Shown here: positions 27,634-35,168 of the stretch, one piece after another
How the letters are laid out: the number at the start of each line of letters is the position of its first letter
Numbering within the stretch: the stretch's first letter is position 1
Assembly: GCF_003818115.1 (NCBI RefSeq)
Contig: NZ_RPOI01000003.1
Coordinates: 62,001 to 126,000 of the forward strand
Reading direction: 5' to 3'
DNA length: 64,000 nucleotides
Origin: Citrobacter youngae
GTDB lineage: Bacteria; Pseudomonadota; Gammaproteobacteria; Enterobacterales; Enterobacteriaceae
Notes under the pieces: generated by a model
What the model saw: the letters and a program-made list of their open reading frames with translations, nothing else
Databases searched by the model: none
Told to the model about the DNA's origin: nothing
Made by a program: the position numbers and the translations under genes

Positions 27634-28914
27634 ATGAATAAAATTGCTGAACTCAAACGTGCCAAGCGCCTGGCGCTCTCTCTGCTGCTGATCGCTGCCG
27701 CGACGTTCGTCATCACGCTGTTTTTGCCGCCCAACTTCTGGGTACTCGGGATCAAAGCGATTGCTGAAGCGGCGATGGTCGGCGCGCTGGCGGACTGGTT
27801 CGCCGTGGTAGCGCTTTTTCGCCGGGTGCCGATCCCGTTTATCTCGCAACACACGGCTATTATCCCGCGCAATAAGGATCGGATCGGCGAAAATCTTGGT
27901 CAGTTTGTACAAGAGAAATTCCTCGATACCCAGTCGCTGATAGCCCTGATCCGCCGCCATGAACCGGCGCTGTTGATCGGCAACTGGTTCAGCCAGCCGG
28001 AAAACGCCCAGCGCATCGGCCAGCATCTGTTGCAGATCATGAGCGGTTTTCTCGAACTGACCGACGACTCGCGCATTCAGCGGCTGATCAAGCGGGCGGT
28101 GCACAAGGCCATCGACAAGGTCGATCTCTCCGGAACCAGCGCGCTGATGCTGGAGAGCATGACCAAAAACAATCGCCATCAGGTGCTGCTCGACACGCTG
28201 ATCGCCCAACTGATCGCCCTGCTACAGCGCGACAGTTCACGGATGTTTATCGCCAGACAGGTAGTGCACTGGCTGGAAACCGAACATCCGCTGAAAGCAA
28301 AGATCCTGCCGACCGAATGGCTGGGCGAGCACAGCGCCGAGCTGGTATCGGATGCCGTTAACTCCTTGCTGGATGACATCAGCCACGATCGGGCGCATCA
28401 GATCCGCCACGCATTCGATCGCGCCACGTTTAAGCTCATCGACAAGCTCAAACACGATCCTGAGATGGCCGCGCGGGCCGAAAGCATGAAAAGCTATCTG
28501 AAGGAAGACGAAGCCTTCAACCATTATCTTGGCGAACTGTGGGCAGACCTGCGTCAGTGGGTGAAAACCGACATTAACGCCGACGATTCCCGCGTGAAGC
28601 AGCGCATCGCCAGCGCCGGGCAGTGGTTCGGCGAAACGCTGGTAGCCGACAGCGCCCTGCGCGCCTCACTGAATGGGCATCTGGAGCAGGCCGCGCATAA
28701 AGTAGCGCCAGAGTTCGCCACTTTCCTGACGCGCCATATCAGCGACACGGTGAAAAGTTGGGATGCGCGCGATATGTCGCAGCAAATTGAGTTAAACATC
28801 GGTAAAGATTTGCAGTTTATTCGCGTCAACGGCACGTTGGTTGGCGGTTCAATCGGGCTGGTGTTATATCTGTTGTCGCAAATTCCGTCCCTGCTGACGC
28901 TGGCGAATTTTTAA
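27634..28914 (+). CDS. yjiN: DUF445 inner-membrane protein YjiN
   Basis: A 426-residue protein, the E. coli YjiN length. There are two N-terminal hydrophobic segments (about 13-55, [19 protein letters not shown]…) with the DUF445 signature [22 protein letters not shown] long, helix-rich charged middle follows, with a final hydrophobic segment ([20 protein letters not shown]) at the C-terminus, so the bulk is tethered at both ends. Function unknown. It is followed 13 bases later by a GNAT gene, probably in one transcript. Confidence 0.88.
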   Translation: MNKIAELKRAKRLALSLLLIAAATFVITLFLPPNFWVLGIKAIAEAAMVGALADWFAVVALFRRVPIPFISQHTAIIPRNKDRIGENLGQFVQEKFLDTQSLIALIRRHEPALLIGNWFSQPENAQRIGQHLLQIMSGFLELTDDSRIQRLIKRAVHKAIDKVDLSGTSALMLESMTKNNRHQVLLDTLIAQLIALLQRDSSRMFIARQVVHWLETEHPLKAKILPTEWLGEHSAELVSDAVNSLLDDISHDRAHQIRHAFDRATFKLIDKLKHDPEMAARAESMKSYLKEDEAFNHYLGELWADLRQWVKTDINADDSRVKQRIASAGQWFGETLVADSALRASLNGHLEQAAHKVAPEFATFLTRHISDTVKSWDARDMSQQIELNIGKDLQFIRVNGTLVGGSIGLVLYLLSQIPSLLTLANF

Positions 28915-28927
28915 GGAGAAAGATTCA

Positions 28928-29392
28928 ATGACGATGAGCATCCGCATTTTTTCCCTGCGCGAGACGCCAGAAAAGCTGCACGAGATCACCGCTTACTTTC
29001 AGCAACAATGGGCCTCAGAAGACTCCATGGCGGTATACGAGGATGCATTGCGCCGTTGTATTGGCGCAAAGAACCCGCTACCGCAGTGGTACTGGCTACA
29101 GGATGGTGGCAGCATTGTTGGCTGCGCTGGATTGATCACCAATGATTTTATTAGTCGCGGCGAACTGTGGCCGTGGCTATGCGCGCTCTATATCGATCCT
29201 CGCTATCGTGGGCAGGGTCTGGCATTTCGCCTGATCGAACATATTGCACAGCAGGCCAGACTGCTGGGATTTATGCAGCTCCATTTGTGTACCGACCTGC
29301 AAGGTTTATACGAGAAAGCGGGATTTTACTTTGACGGGCCGGGCTATCATCCGTGGGGAGAAGTCTCACGGGTCTACAGTCGTAATCTGTAA
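28928..29392 (+). CDS. GNAT-family N-acetyltransferase
   Basis: A 154-residue acetyltransferase fold. The acetyl-CoA loop is YIDPRYRGQGLAFRLIEHIAQQA (about 94-117), preceded by GCAGLITNDF and followed by LHLCTDLQGLYEKAGFYFDG. The start follows AAGGAGAAAG. The 13-bp gap after yjiN implies cotranscription. Substrate unknown; it is not related closely enough to the other GNAT gene in this window to be a recent duplicate. Confidence 0.8.
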   Translation: MTMSIRIFSLRETPEKLHEITAYFQQQWASEDSMAVYEDALRRCIGAKNPLPQWYWLQDGGSIVGCAGLITNDFISRGELWPWLCALYIDPRYRGQGLAFRLIEHIAQQARLLGFMQLHLCTDLQGLYEKAGFYFDGPGYHPWGEVSRVYSRNL

Positions 29393-29400
29393 ACGCGCAA

Positions 29401-29443
29401 TTGTTGCACATCAATAAAGCCTGACATGTTACAGGGTTATAAT
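29401..29443 (+). promoter_or_regulatory. FNR-dependent promoter of the yjiM operon (predicted)
   Basis: TTGTTGCACATCAA (29401-29414) matches the FNR consensus TTGAT-N4-ATCAA at all but one base. A perfect -10 hexamer TATAAT lies at 29438-29443. A start near 29449 would place the FNR box centre at about -41.5, the class II activator position. Confidence 0.65.
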
Positions 29444-29487
29444 GCGGCGTCTTTTTACTGTCTCCCGTGTTACGGGGAAGGAAAATC

Positions 29488-30639
29488 ATGCCGCTAATCA
29501 CCGATTTACCCGCTATTTTCAATCAATTCTCCGACGCCCGTCAGAAAGGTTTTCTCACCGTAATGGATCTTAAAGAGCAAGGTATTCCGCTCGTTGGGAC
29601 CTATTGCACCTTTATGCCGCAGGAGATTGCGATGGCGGCGGGCGCGGTCGTCGTTTCCCTGTGCTCGACCTCTGATGAAACCATTGAAGAGGCCGAAAAA
29701 GATCTGCCGCGGAACCTGTGTCCGCTAATCAAAAGCAGCTACGGGTTTGGCAAAACCGACAAATGCCCCTACTTCTATTTCTCTGACCTGGTGGTGGGCG
29801 AAACCACCTGCGATGGTAAAAAGAAAATGTACGAGTACATGGCCGAATTTAAAGCGGTACATGTAATGCAACTGCCCAACAGCGCCAGCGATGCGGCTTC
29901 CCGTGCGCTATGGAAAGCCGAGATCCGGCGTCTGCAGCAGGTCGTCGAAGCCCGTTTTGGCACAGCCATTACCGAAGCTGCGCTGCGTGAAGCCGTTATT
30001 CTCAAAAACCAGGAACGCCGGGCGCTGGCGAATTTCTACCGCGTTGGCCAACTTAACCCACCCGCGCTTAGCGGCAGTGACATTCTGAAAGTCGTCTACG
30101 GCGCCACCTTCCGTTTTGATAAAGAAGCGTTGATCGACGAGCTTAATAGCATGGCCGAGCGCGTACATCTGGAATGGCAGGCAGGGAAACGTCTGGCGTC
30201 ACGTCCGCGCATCCTGATAACCGGCTGCCCCATTGGCGGCGCGGCAGAGAAAGTCGTTCGTGCCATTGAAGAAAACGGTGGTTGGGTCGTGGGTTATGAA
30301 AACTGCACCGGCGCAAAGGCCACCGAACAATGCGTGGCGGAAACCGGCGATGTCTACGACGCGCTGACTGATAAATACCTCGCCATCGGCTGCTCCTGTA
30401 TTTCTCCTAACGATCAACGCCTGAAAATGCTCAGTCAAATGGTTGAAGAGTACCAGGCTGACGGCGTCGTCGATGTTATTTTGCAGGCTTGCCACACCTA
30501 CGCCGTTGAATCACTCGCTATTAAGCGTCACGTACGCCAACAGCACAACATTCCTTATATCGCGATTGAAACCGACTATTCCAGCGCAGATATCGGCCAG
30601 CTCAGTACCCGCGTCGCCGCATTCATTGAGATGTTGTGA
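29488..30639 (+). CDS. yjiM: 2-hydroxyacyl-CoA dehydratase D-family iron-sulfur protein YjiM
   Basis: A 383-residue protein of the HgdB/2-hydroxyacyl-CoA dehydratase subunit family, with the length of E. coli YjiM. There are many conserved Cys: TYCTFMP, CPLIKSSYGFGKTDKCPYF, ETTCDGKKKMYEYM, ITGCPIGG, YENCTGAK, IGCSCISPND and QACHTYAVE. Members of this group outside the acyl-CoA pathway are the double-cubane [8Fe-9S] cluster proteins, which reduce small molecules after ATP-driven activation. No CoA-transferase or acyl-CoA genes lie nearby, favouring that interpretation over a true dehydratase. The GGGGAAGG ribosome site fixes ATG 29488. Confidence 0.88.
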   Translation: MPLITDLPAIFNQFSDARQKGFLTVMDLKEQGIPLVGTYCTFMPQEIAMAAGAVVVSLCSTSDETIEEAEKDLPRNLCPLIKSSYGFGKTDKCPYFYFSDLVVGETTCDGKKKMYEYMAEFKAVHVMQLPNSASDAASRALWKAEIRRLQQVVEARFGTAITEAALREAVILKNQERRALANFYRVGQLNPPALSGSDILKVVYGATFRFDKEALIDELNSMAERVHLEWQAGKRLASRPRILITGCPIGGAAEKVVRAIEENGGWVVGYENCTGAKATEQCVAETGDVYDALTDKYLAIGCSCISPNDQRLKMLSQMVEEYQADGVVDVILQACHTYAVESLAIKRHVRQQHNIPYIAIETDYSSADIGQLSTRVAAFIEML

Positions 30640-30648
30640 GAAACGCAG

Positions 30649-31416
30649 ATGACATACTCAATTGGGATTGATTCTGGATCCACGGCGACGAAAGGCGTTT
30701 TGCTGGAAGGTAACGTCATCAGACGCCGCTTCCTTTGCCCAACGCCTTTTCGCCCCGCGGACGCGATCGCGCAGGCATGGGAAACGTTGCAGGCTGGGCT
30801 GGAGAACCGACCATTTTTAACCCTCACCGGGTACGGACGGCAGCTCGTCGATTATGCCGACAAACAGGTCACTGAAATTTCCTGCCACGGGCTTGGTGCG
30901 CGATTGCTGGCTCCCGGCACCCGCACAGTGATTGATATCGGTGGTCAGGACAGTAAAGTCATCCAGTTGGATGACGATGGCAATCTCAGCGATTTCTTAA
31001 TGAATGACAAGTGCGCTGCCGGAACCGGGCGGTTTCTGGATGTTATCTCACGCACCCTCGGAGCCAGCGTAGAGCAGTTGGATACGATCACTGCTGGCGT
31101 CGAACCGCATGCTATCACCAGCATGTGTACAGTATTTGCCGAGTCAGAAGTCATTAGCCTGCGCTCTGCGGGCATCGCGCCAGAGGCGATTCTGGCTGGC
31201 GTGATCAACGCAATGGCCAGACGCAGCGCTAACTTCATCGGGCGGCTTTCAGCACAAGCACCGCTGTTATTTACCGGCGGAGTCAGCCACTGTCACGCCT
31301 TTGCCCATATGCTCGAAGGTCATGTAGGCATTCCCGTACACACGCATCCCGACGCACAGTTTGCCGGTGCAATCGGAGCGGCGTTGATAGGCCAGCGTCA
31401 GGGGAAACGTCAGTGA
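30649..31416 (+). CDS. yjiL: ATP-dependent activator of YjiM (BadF/BadG/BcrA/BcrD family) YjiL
   Basis: A 255-residue ASKHA-fold ATPase. The phosphate loop is GIDSGSTATKGVLL (4-17), and the second is IDIGGQDSKVIQLD. The Cys that hold the dimer-bridging [4Fe-4S] cluster are in NDKCAAGTGRFLDV and SMCTVFAESEV. Such activators (HgdC type) use ATP hydrolysis to fire an electron into a partner cluster protein, here YjiM, encoded nine bases upstream. Its stop overlaps the GTG start of the next gene by four bases. Confidence 0.9.
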   Translation: MTYSIGIDSGSTATKGVLLEGNVIRRRFLCPTPFRPADAIAQAWETLQAGLENRPFLTLTGYGRQLVDYADKQVTEISCHGLGARLLAPGTRTVIDIGGQDSKVIQLDDDGNLSDFLMNDKCAAGTGRFLDVISRTLGASVEQLDTITAGVEPHAITSMCTVFAESEVISLRSAGIAPEAILAGVINAMARRSANFIGRLSAQAPLLFTGGVSHCHAFAHMLEGHVGIPVHTHPDAQFAGAIGAALIGQRQGKRQ

Positions 31417-31664
31417 AGGAAACGCTGTTCTTGTTTCATTCCACTGTCGGTGTCATCAAAATGCGCAAGGCGCTACAGGCCGCAGGGGTCCGCTTTCGGG
31501 TGGCGGATATTCCCCGCGAGCTACGCGGTGGTTGCGGACTCTGCATCTACATCGACTGTGCTACTGGCATGGAAGAAGAATGGGTGATCCCTGGGCATAC
31601 CGAATCTATCTACCGCCAGGAAAACGGAAACTGGCGCTGTATAGCCGCGTTCCCCGCCTCCTGA
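31413..31664 (+). CDS. DUF3343 small protein (putative Se/S carrier-like)
   Basis: An 83-residue protein starting at GTG within the GTGA overlap with yjiL, so it is translationally coupled. The N-terminal TLFLFHSTVGVIKMRKALQAAGVRFRVADIPRELRGGCGLCIYID is the DUF3343 core, with the conserved GGCGLC pair of cysteines. DUF3343 proteins are found beside selenium- and sulfur-metabolism genes and next to double-cubane reductase genes. A role in sulfur or electron handling for YjiM/YjiL is an inference from linkage. Confidence 0.82.
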   Translation: MKETLFLFHSTVGVIKMRKALQAAGVRFRVADIPRELRGGCGLCIYIDCATGMEEEWVIPGHTESIYRQENGNWRCIAAFPAS

Positions 31665-31943
31665 ACACGCCTGATTAGCGCGAAACGCTGATATATACTC
31701 GAATTATCCAGGGTATAAACAACCGCTTATAGTCTGTAAAGACCATCACTCCGCTAACGCCATAAATATATTTTCATCAGATTGTTCTGCAATTAAATGT
31801 CAGCATTTAATAACCTGTAAATAACAGTCAAACACCTCTCTAAAAACTTTATAATTTACTTTTATGTATATACATTTGCTGATAGTACATGCGTAAAAAT
31901 GGACATATTACTTAAATTGCAACAGCACTTGCGGGAAGAGCAC

Positions 31944-32242
31944 ATGTCGAGGTTAAAAAACTCATACTTGGGTTGATTATTCTGGCTGGTTTAATTAGCA
32001 CGGTAGGCGATTATAAAAACTTTGGTCTATTTGGTGCAGCAGGATTGTTGATTATATTTCTGCTAACAACCGTTTTCTTGTGGCAGTGGGCTTCTGGAAA
32101 GTTTCCGATGGAAGTCATGCGTATTTCCATTACGCATAATCCTCTTTTTTACCTCATTCTCTGTGCCGTTGCATGGGTAAAAGTGGATATCTGGAAATGG
32201 CTATTTAGCGATCTACAGACGGAACAAAACCAACCGATATGA
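31944..32242 (+). CDS. Small membrane protein of unknown function, joined by a -1 frameshift
   Basis: ATG 31944, behind GGAAGAG, opens MSRLKNSYLG and soon stops. A second frame, open from 31916 to TGA 32242, has no ATG near its start (first usable codon TTG 31973). The two overlap exactly at A-AAA-AAC (31955-31961) in slippery X-XXY-YYZ phase. A -1 shift yields MSRLKN-LILGLIILAGLIS…, a proper first membrane helix, then two more hydrophobic segments (FGLFGAAGLLIIFLLTTVFLW and NPLFYLILCAVAWVKV) and a polar tail. Either a programmed shift or a one-base deletion in the A-run explains this. No family recognised. Confidence 0.5.
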
Positions 32243-32306
32243 GCCTCAAAATCATATGTAAAAAAGACGTCTTACTAAAGACGCCTTGTTCAATCATCAC
32301 AAAAAC

Positions 32307-33299
32307 TTAGAACTGGTAAGTCAGACCAGCAACAACCTGGTTATCGTCGTTTTTGCCATCAAGCAGGTTAATTTTGTAACCCACATCAGCCACCATGTTT
32401 TTGTTGAAGTAGTAATCAGTACCCAGCGCAACGTATTCGGTCTTATCCGTGTTGTTATTGGTGTCACGCGTATGCACGTATGCCACGTTCGGACGCAGGC
32501 CAAAATCAAACACATAGGCAGCCATCGCTTCAAAATGTTGTGCTTTATCAACACCCTGAATCAGATTATGGGACTCGCCGTACAGGGTCGCAACGTAGAT
32601 AGCATTCGCGTCATATTTCAGGCCAGCGCCCCAGAATTCAGCGTTATTACCTTCCCACTTACCGTCTTTATTGCCTTTCTTTTGGTCTGCGGTAATTGAG
32701 CTATTTGTGTAGGTCGCAATGGCAGAAACACCGGAATCCGCAATATTGTCATAGCCCAGGGAGAAGCCGTAGCCGTTACCGTGCTGCTTAGCCGGATTTC
32801 CATTGGTGTCATCCTGACCCTGGTATTGCGCGTCGATGTTCAGACCATCAACGGCACCAAACAGATTTTTGGTGCGGAGTGTTGCAACGCCAGAAGTGCG
32901 TGTAGTAAGGAAACGGTCAGTATCCTCAAAGGAGTCGCCGCCGAACTCTGAAAGAGTATCAGTATAAGCTCCCACATCGTAAGCGATGCCATAGTTACGA
33001 CCGTAGTCAAAACTGACGTCATGACCATAATCCAGGCCAGCAAACGCCAGACGTGTATTAACGCCATCCTGAGAACCTTCTGCTTTAGCGGCATCAAACT
33101 GACTTTCAAACTGGCCGTAACCGGACAGTTGATCGTTGATTTGTGTCTCACCGCGAAAACCCAGACGCGCGTAAGTACCATCAGAATCTTTACCATCAGT
33201 CCAGGAATGTACCGCTTTTACTTTGCCGTACAGATCCAATTTGTTGCCATCTTTATTATAAATTTCCGCTGCATGAACGGAGGTTACCCCTAATGCCAT
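32307..33299 (-). CDS. OmpC/OmpF/PhoE-type general porin with incomplete signal peptide
   Basis: Trimeric beta-barrel porin by sequence. The mature N-terminus is AEIYNKDGNKLDLYGKVKA, the barrel contains GFRGETQINDQLSGYGQFE and FDYGRNYGIAYDV, the L3-type segment is EFGGDSFEDTD, and it ends in aromatic residues VAGLTYQF, as outer-membrane barrels require. The mature part seems intact, but the first ATG leaves only MALGVTSVHA before the cleavage site. Upstream in frame comes SIAA, then a stop (TAA on the minus strand, 33312-33314). A basic n-region is missing, so export is doubtful and the gene may be decaying after a 5' deletion or rearrangement. Confidence 0.75.
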   Translation of the reverse strand: MALGVTSVHAAEIYNKDGNKLDLYGKVKAVHSWTDGKDSDGTYARLGFRGETQINDQLSGYGQFESQFDAAKAEGSQDGVNTRLAFAGLDYGHDVSFDYGRNYGIAYDVGAYTDTLSEFGGDSFEDTDRFLTTRTSGVATLRTKNLFGAVDGLNIDAQYQGQDDTNGNPAKQHGNGYGFSLGYDNIADSGVSAIATYTNSSITADQKKGNKDGKWEGNNAEFWGAGLKYDANAIYVATLYGESHNLIQGVDKAQHFEAMAAYVFDFGLRPNVAYVHTRDTNNNTDKTEYVALGTDYYFNKNMVADVGYKINLLDGKNDDNQVVAGLTYQF

Positions 33300-33420
33300 T
33301 GCAGCTATGGATTAAGGGGCAATACCAATAACACACCAAAAAAAATACCAATGAAGGTAATAATGAAGTGGCAAGACATAATTCATTTTTGGATTTTCAA
33401 TCAAAACCGGACAGCGATAA

Positions 33421-33624
33421 TTACTCGAGACTTTCACTCTCATTAACTGAGCGATGCAACATTAATGCTTCAGCAATAATATCTTGTTTACTTTTACGCG
33501 TTTCAAATGCCAGTGTTCGGACATATTCCCAAAGATAAGTATCAACACGGGCACTTAAAAGAACCATATCTTTAGATCGGGTCCCTCTGGCTTTTCGGAT
33601 ATCGGGATAATCTCGAGAAGGCAT
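33421..33624 (-). CDS. Ribbon-helix-helix (CopG-like) DNA-binding protein, orphan
   Basis: A 67-residue basic protein. A beta-strand segment MVLLSARVDTYLWEYVRTLAFETRKSKQDIIAEALMLH gives the strand-helix-helix pattern of CopG/ParD-type regulators (about residues 20-57). ATG follows AGGAGTTAAAA. No toxin or partition gene lies next to it, so it is not obviously an antitoxin. AT-rich flanks suggest acquired DNA. It may control the neighbouring porin, which is encoded on the same strand 121 bp downstream (inference from position only). Confidence 0.6.
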   Translation of the reverse strand: MPSRDYPDIRKARGTRSKDMVLLSARVDTYLWEYVRTLAFETRKSKQDIIAEALMLHRSVNESESLE

Positions 33625-34262
33625 TTTTAACTCCTGAACGCAATAACACGCTTATGGCGATGAAATATGCAGTCAGTGTAAAAACATGTCAACGGCAAAA
33701 AAAAATCACAATAGTAATGAAACTGTTAATAAACCCCAGAAAAGTGGAGCGGTATTTCAAATGAAAGATAACTTGATTGTAGAATAATGTGTAATTTTTA
33801 CTTTACGAATATTTGTTCTTACTCATTTGATTAAAATGGGAGAGGCTGGACGAGTAATCAACCTGCGTAAACAAAACATCATTCTGACCAATAAGTTACA
33901 GAGCGTGATTAATGTCTACTTTTATCTGAACCCTCTGTTTTTATACGCCCTTAAGTACACATTAACGGCACTAACCGTTGGGCAAATCAGTGTGATTCTC
34001 ACTTCGCATTGACCTGTTTTGTCGAAAAATAAGCACGAAAAGGTAAAAATAAGGTAAATGGTGCATTTTTTTGCACGCGAAAATAAGTTATTTTTAATTG
34101 ATATATATCAATTTTCGCTCCGCAATTACGCTGCAAAAAATGCCATCAGCATTGATGGAAACATTATTTTACGTCGCGTCCAGACGGGGAAAATAGTCAG
34201 CGAAAATCAGCGGGAAGTGATACGCGGGCCGGAATGGCCCACGTTATAAAAGGGAAGGAAAA
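33625..34262. other. AT-rich intergenic region with a consensus FNR-type palindrome
   Basis: 638 bp without a convincing gene. An 18-bp perfect palindrome at 34096-34113 contains TTGAT-ATAT-ATCAA (34098-34111), an exact match to the FNR consensus. Two short open frames (33827-34012, 34058-34249) have poor ribosome sites and no recognisable product. The second could be a gene remnant. Confidence 0.45.
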
Positions 34263-35036
34263 TCAGGCGTTAACTTTATCCAGCGGCCAGGAATCAAACA
34301 GATAACCATCAAAATCAATGTCATCAACATTTGAAAACTCCAGCAGGCGCTGTTTGACGTTTTCCAGATGCTGCCACATGGCCAGCTTGGCCGCGCGGGC
34401 ATCTTTTTTAATGAGTGCCGCCAGGATCTGCTTGTGGTCGCCCATCCACTCTTTTCGGTAATGAGTATCGTCGAGGTGGCTATGGAGCTGGATCCACATC
34501 GGGTTGTTCTCACGCCACTGCCATGACTGGCGAAACAGCTCCACCAGCATGCTGTTATGCGTGGCTTCAGCGATGGCGAGATGGAACTGCATGTCGCCGC
34601 TTTCAGAACCGTTCGGCTCACTGGACGCCAGCTCCCGCTCTTCCAGTTGCAACGCCTGGCGCATTTTGACGATATCTTCTCGGGTAGCCTGCAGCGCGGC
34701 AAATTCGGCGATATTGCTTTCCAGCAGTTGTCGCGCCTGCAGCAGCTCAAACGGGCCCGCATCATTGCAATGATTTGCATCCGTACTGTCGATAGTCTGC
34801 GCGTCCGCGTTGTCGAGCACGTAGATCCCGGCCCCGCGGCGCACGTCCACCAGGCCTTTAATTTCCAGCATGATTAACGCTTCGCGCACCACCGTGCGAG
34901 TGACGTTGAGCATCTCGGCAATCTCACGCTCTGGCGGCAAGCGTTCACCGGGCTGGTACGGCGTCTGAACAATCAGATCGCGGATCATGGCACCCACTTC
35001 CTGGTAGGGTCTTTGCTGAGAAGTGTTCGATTTCAT
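34263..35036 (-). CDS. uxuR: Uxu operon transcriptional repressor UxuR (GntR/FadR type)
   Basis: A 257-residue regulator, same length as E. coli UxuR. The N-terminal winged helix is LPPEREIAEMLNVTRTVVREALIMLEIKGLVDVRRGAGIYV (about 37-77), followed by an FCD domain (FELLQARQLLESNIAEFAALQA…) with the metal/ligand His residues typical of this group. It represses uxuAB and gntP-type genes until fructuronate binds. It lies 132 bp downstream of uxuB, after a terminator, and probably has its own promoter. Confidence 0.93.
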   Translation of the reverse strand: MKSNTSQQRPYQEVGAMIRDLIVQTPYQPGERLPPEREIAEMLNVTRTVVREALIMLEIKGLVDVRRGAGIYVLDNADAQTIDSTDANHCNDAGPFELLQARQLLESNIAEFAALQATREDIVKMRQALQLEERELASSEPNGSESGDMQFHLAIAEATHNSMLVELFRQSWQWRENNPMWIQLHSHLDDTHYRKEWMGDHKQILAALIKKDARAAKLAMWQHLENVKQRLLEFSNVDDIDFDGYLFDSWPLDKVNA

Positions 35037-35114
35037 CGTGTTACGTCCGTCAGATGCGTGTAGTCAGATACGGGGAATAGGTATCGAACTATAGCATTTG
35101 CGGGAAGCCAAAAA

Positions 35115-35155
35115 CAGAAAACGGGTCAACCAAACCAATATTTTGATTGACCCGT
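35115..35155 (-). terminator. Intrinsic terminator between uxuB and uxuR
   Basis: ACGGGTCAA/TTGACCCGT, a 9-bp stem at 35121-35155, with an A-rich plus-strand flank at 35110-35120 (U-rich on the minus strand) after it. It separates uxuAB from uxuR. Confidence 0.7.
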
Positions 35156-35168
35156 CATAGTTCGGAAG

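Noticed and set aside
33827-34012. 61-codon open frame in the AT-rich gap before uxuR
   Set aside because: No ribosome site, no recognisable product, low-complexity composition typical of chance frames in AT-rich DNA.
34058-34249. 63-codon open frame overlapping the FNR-type palindrome
   Set aside because: Ribosome site too close to the ATG and no family match. Its end (…RGPEWPTL) might be a gene relic, but I cannot support a functional CDS.
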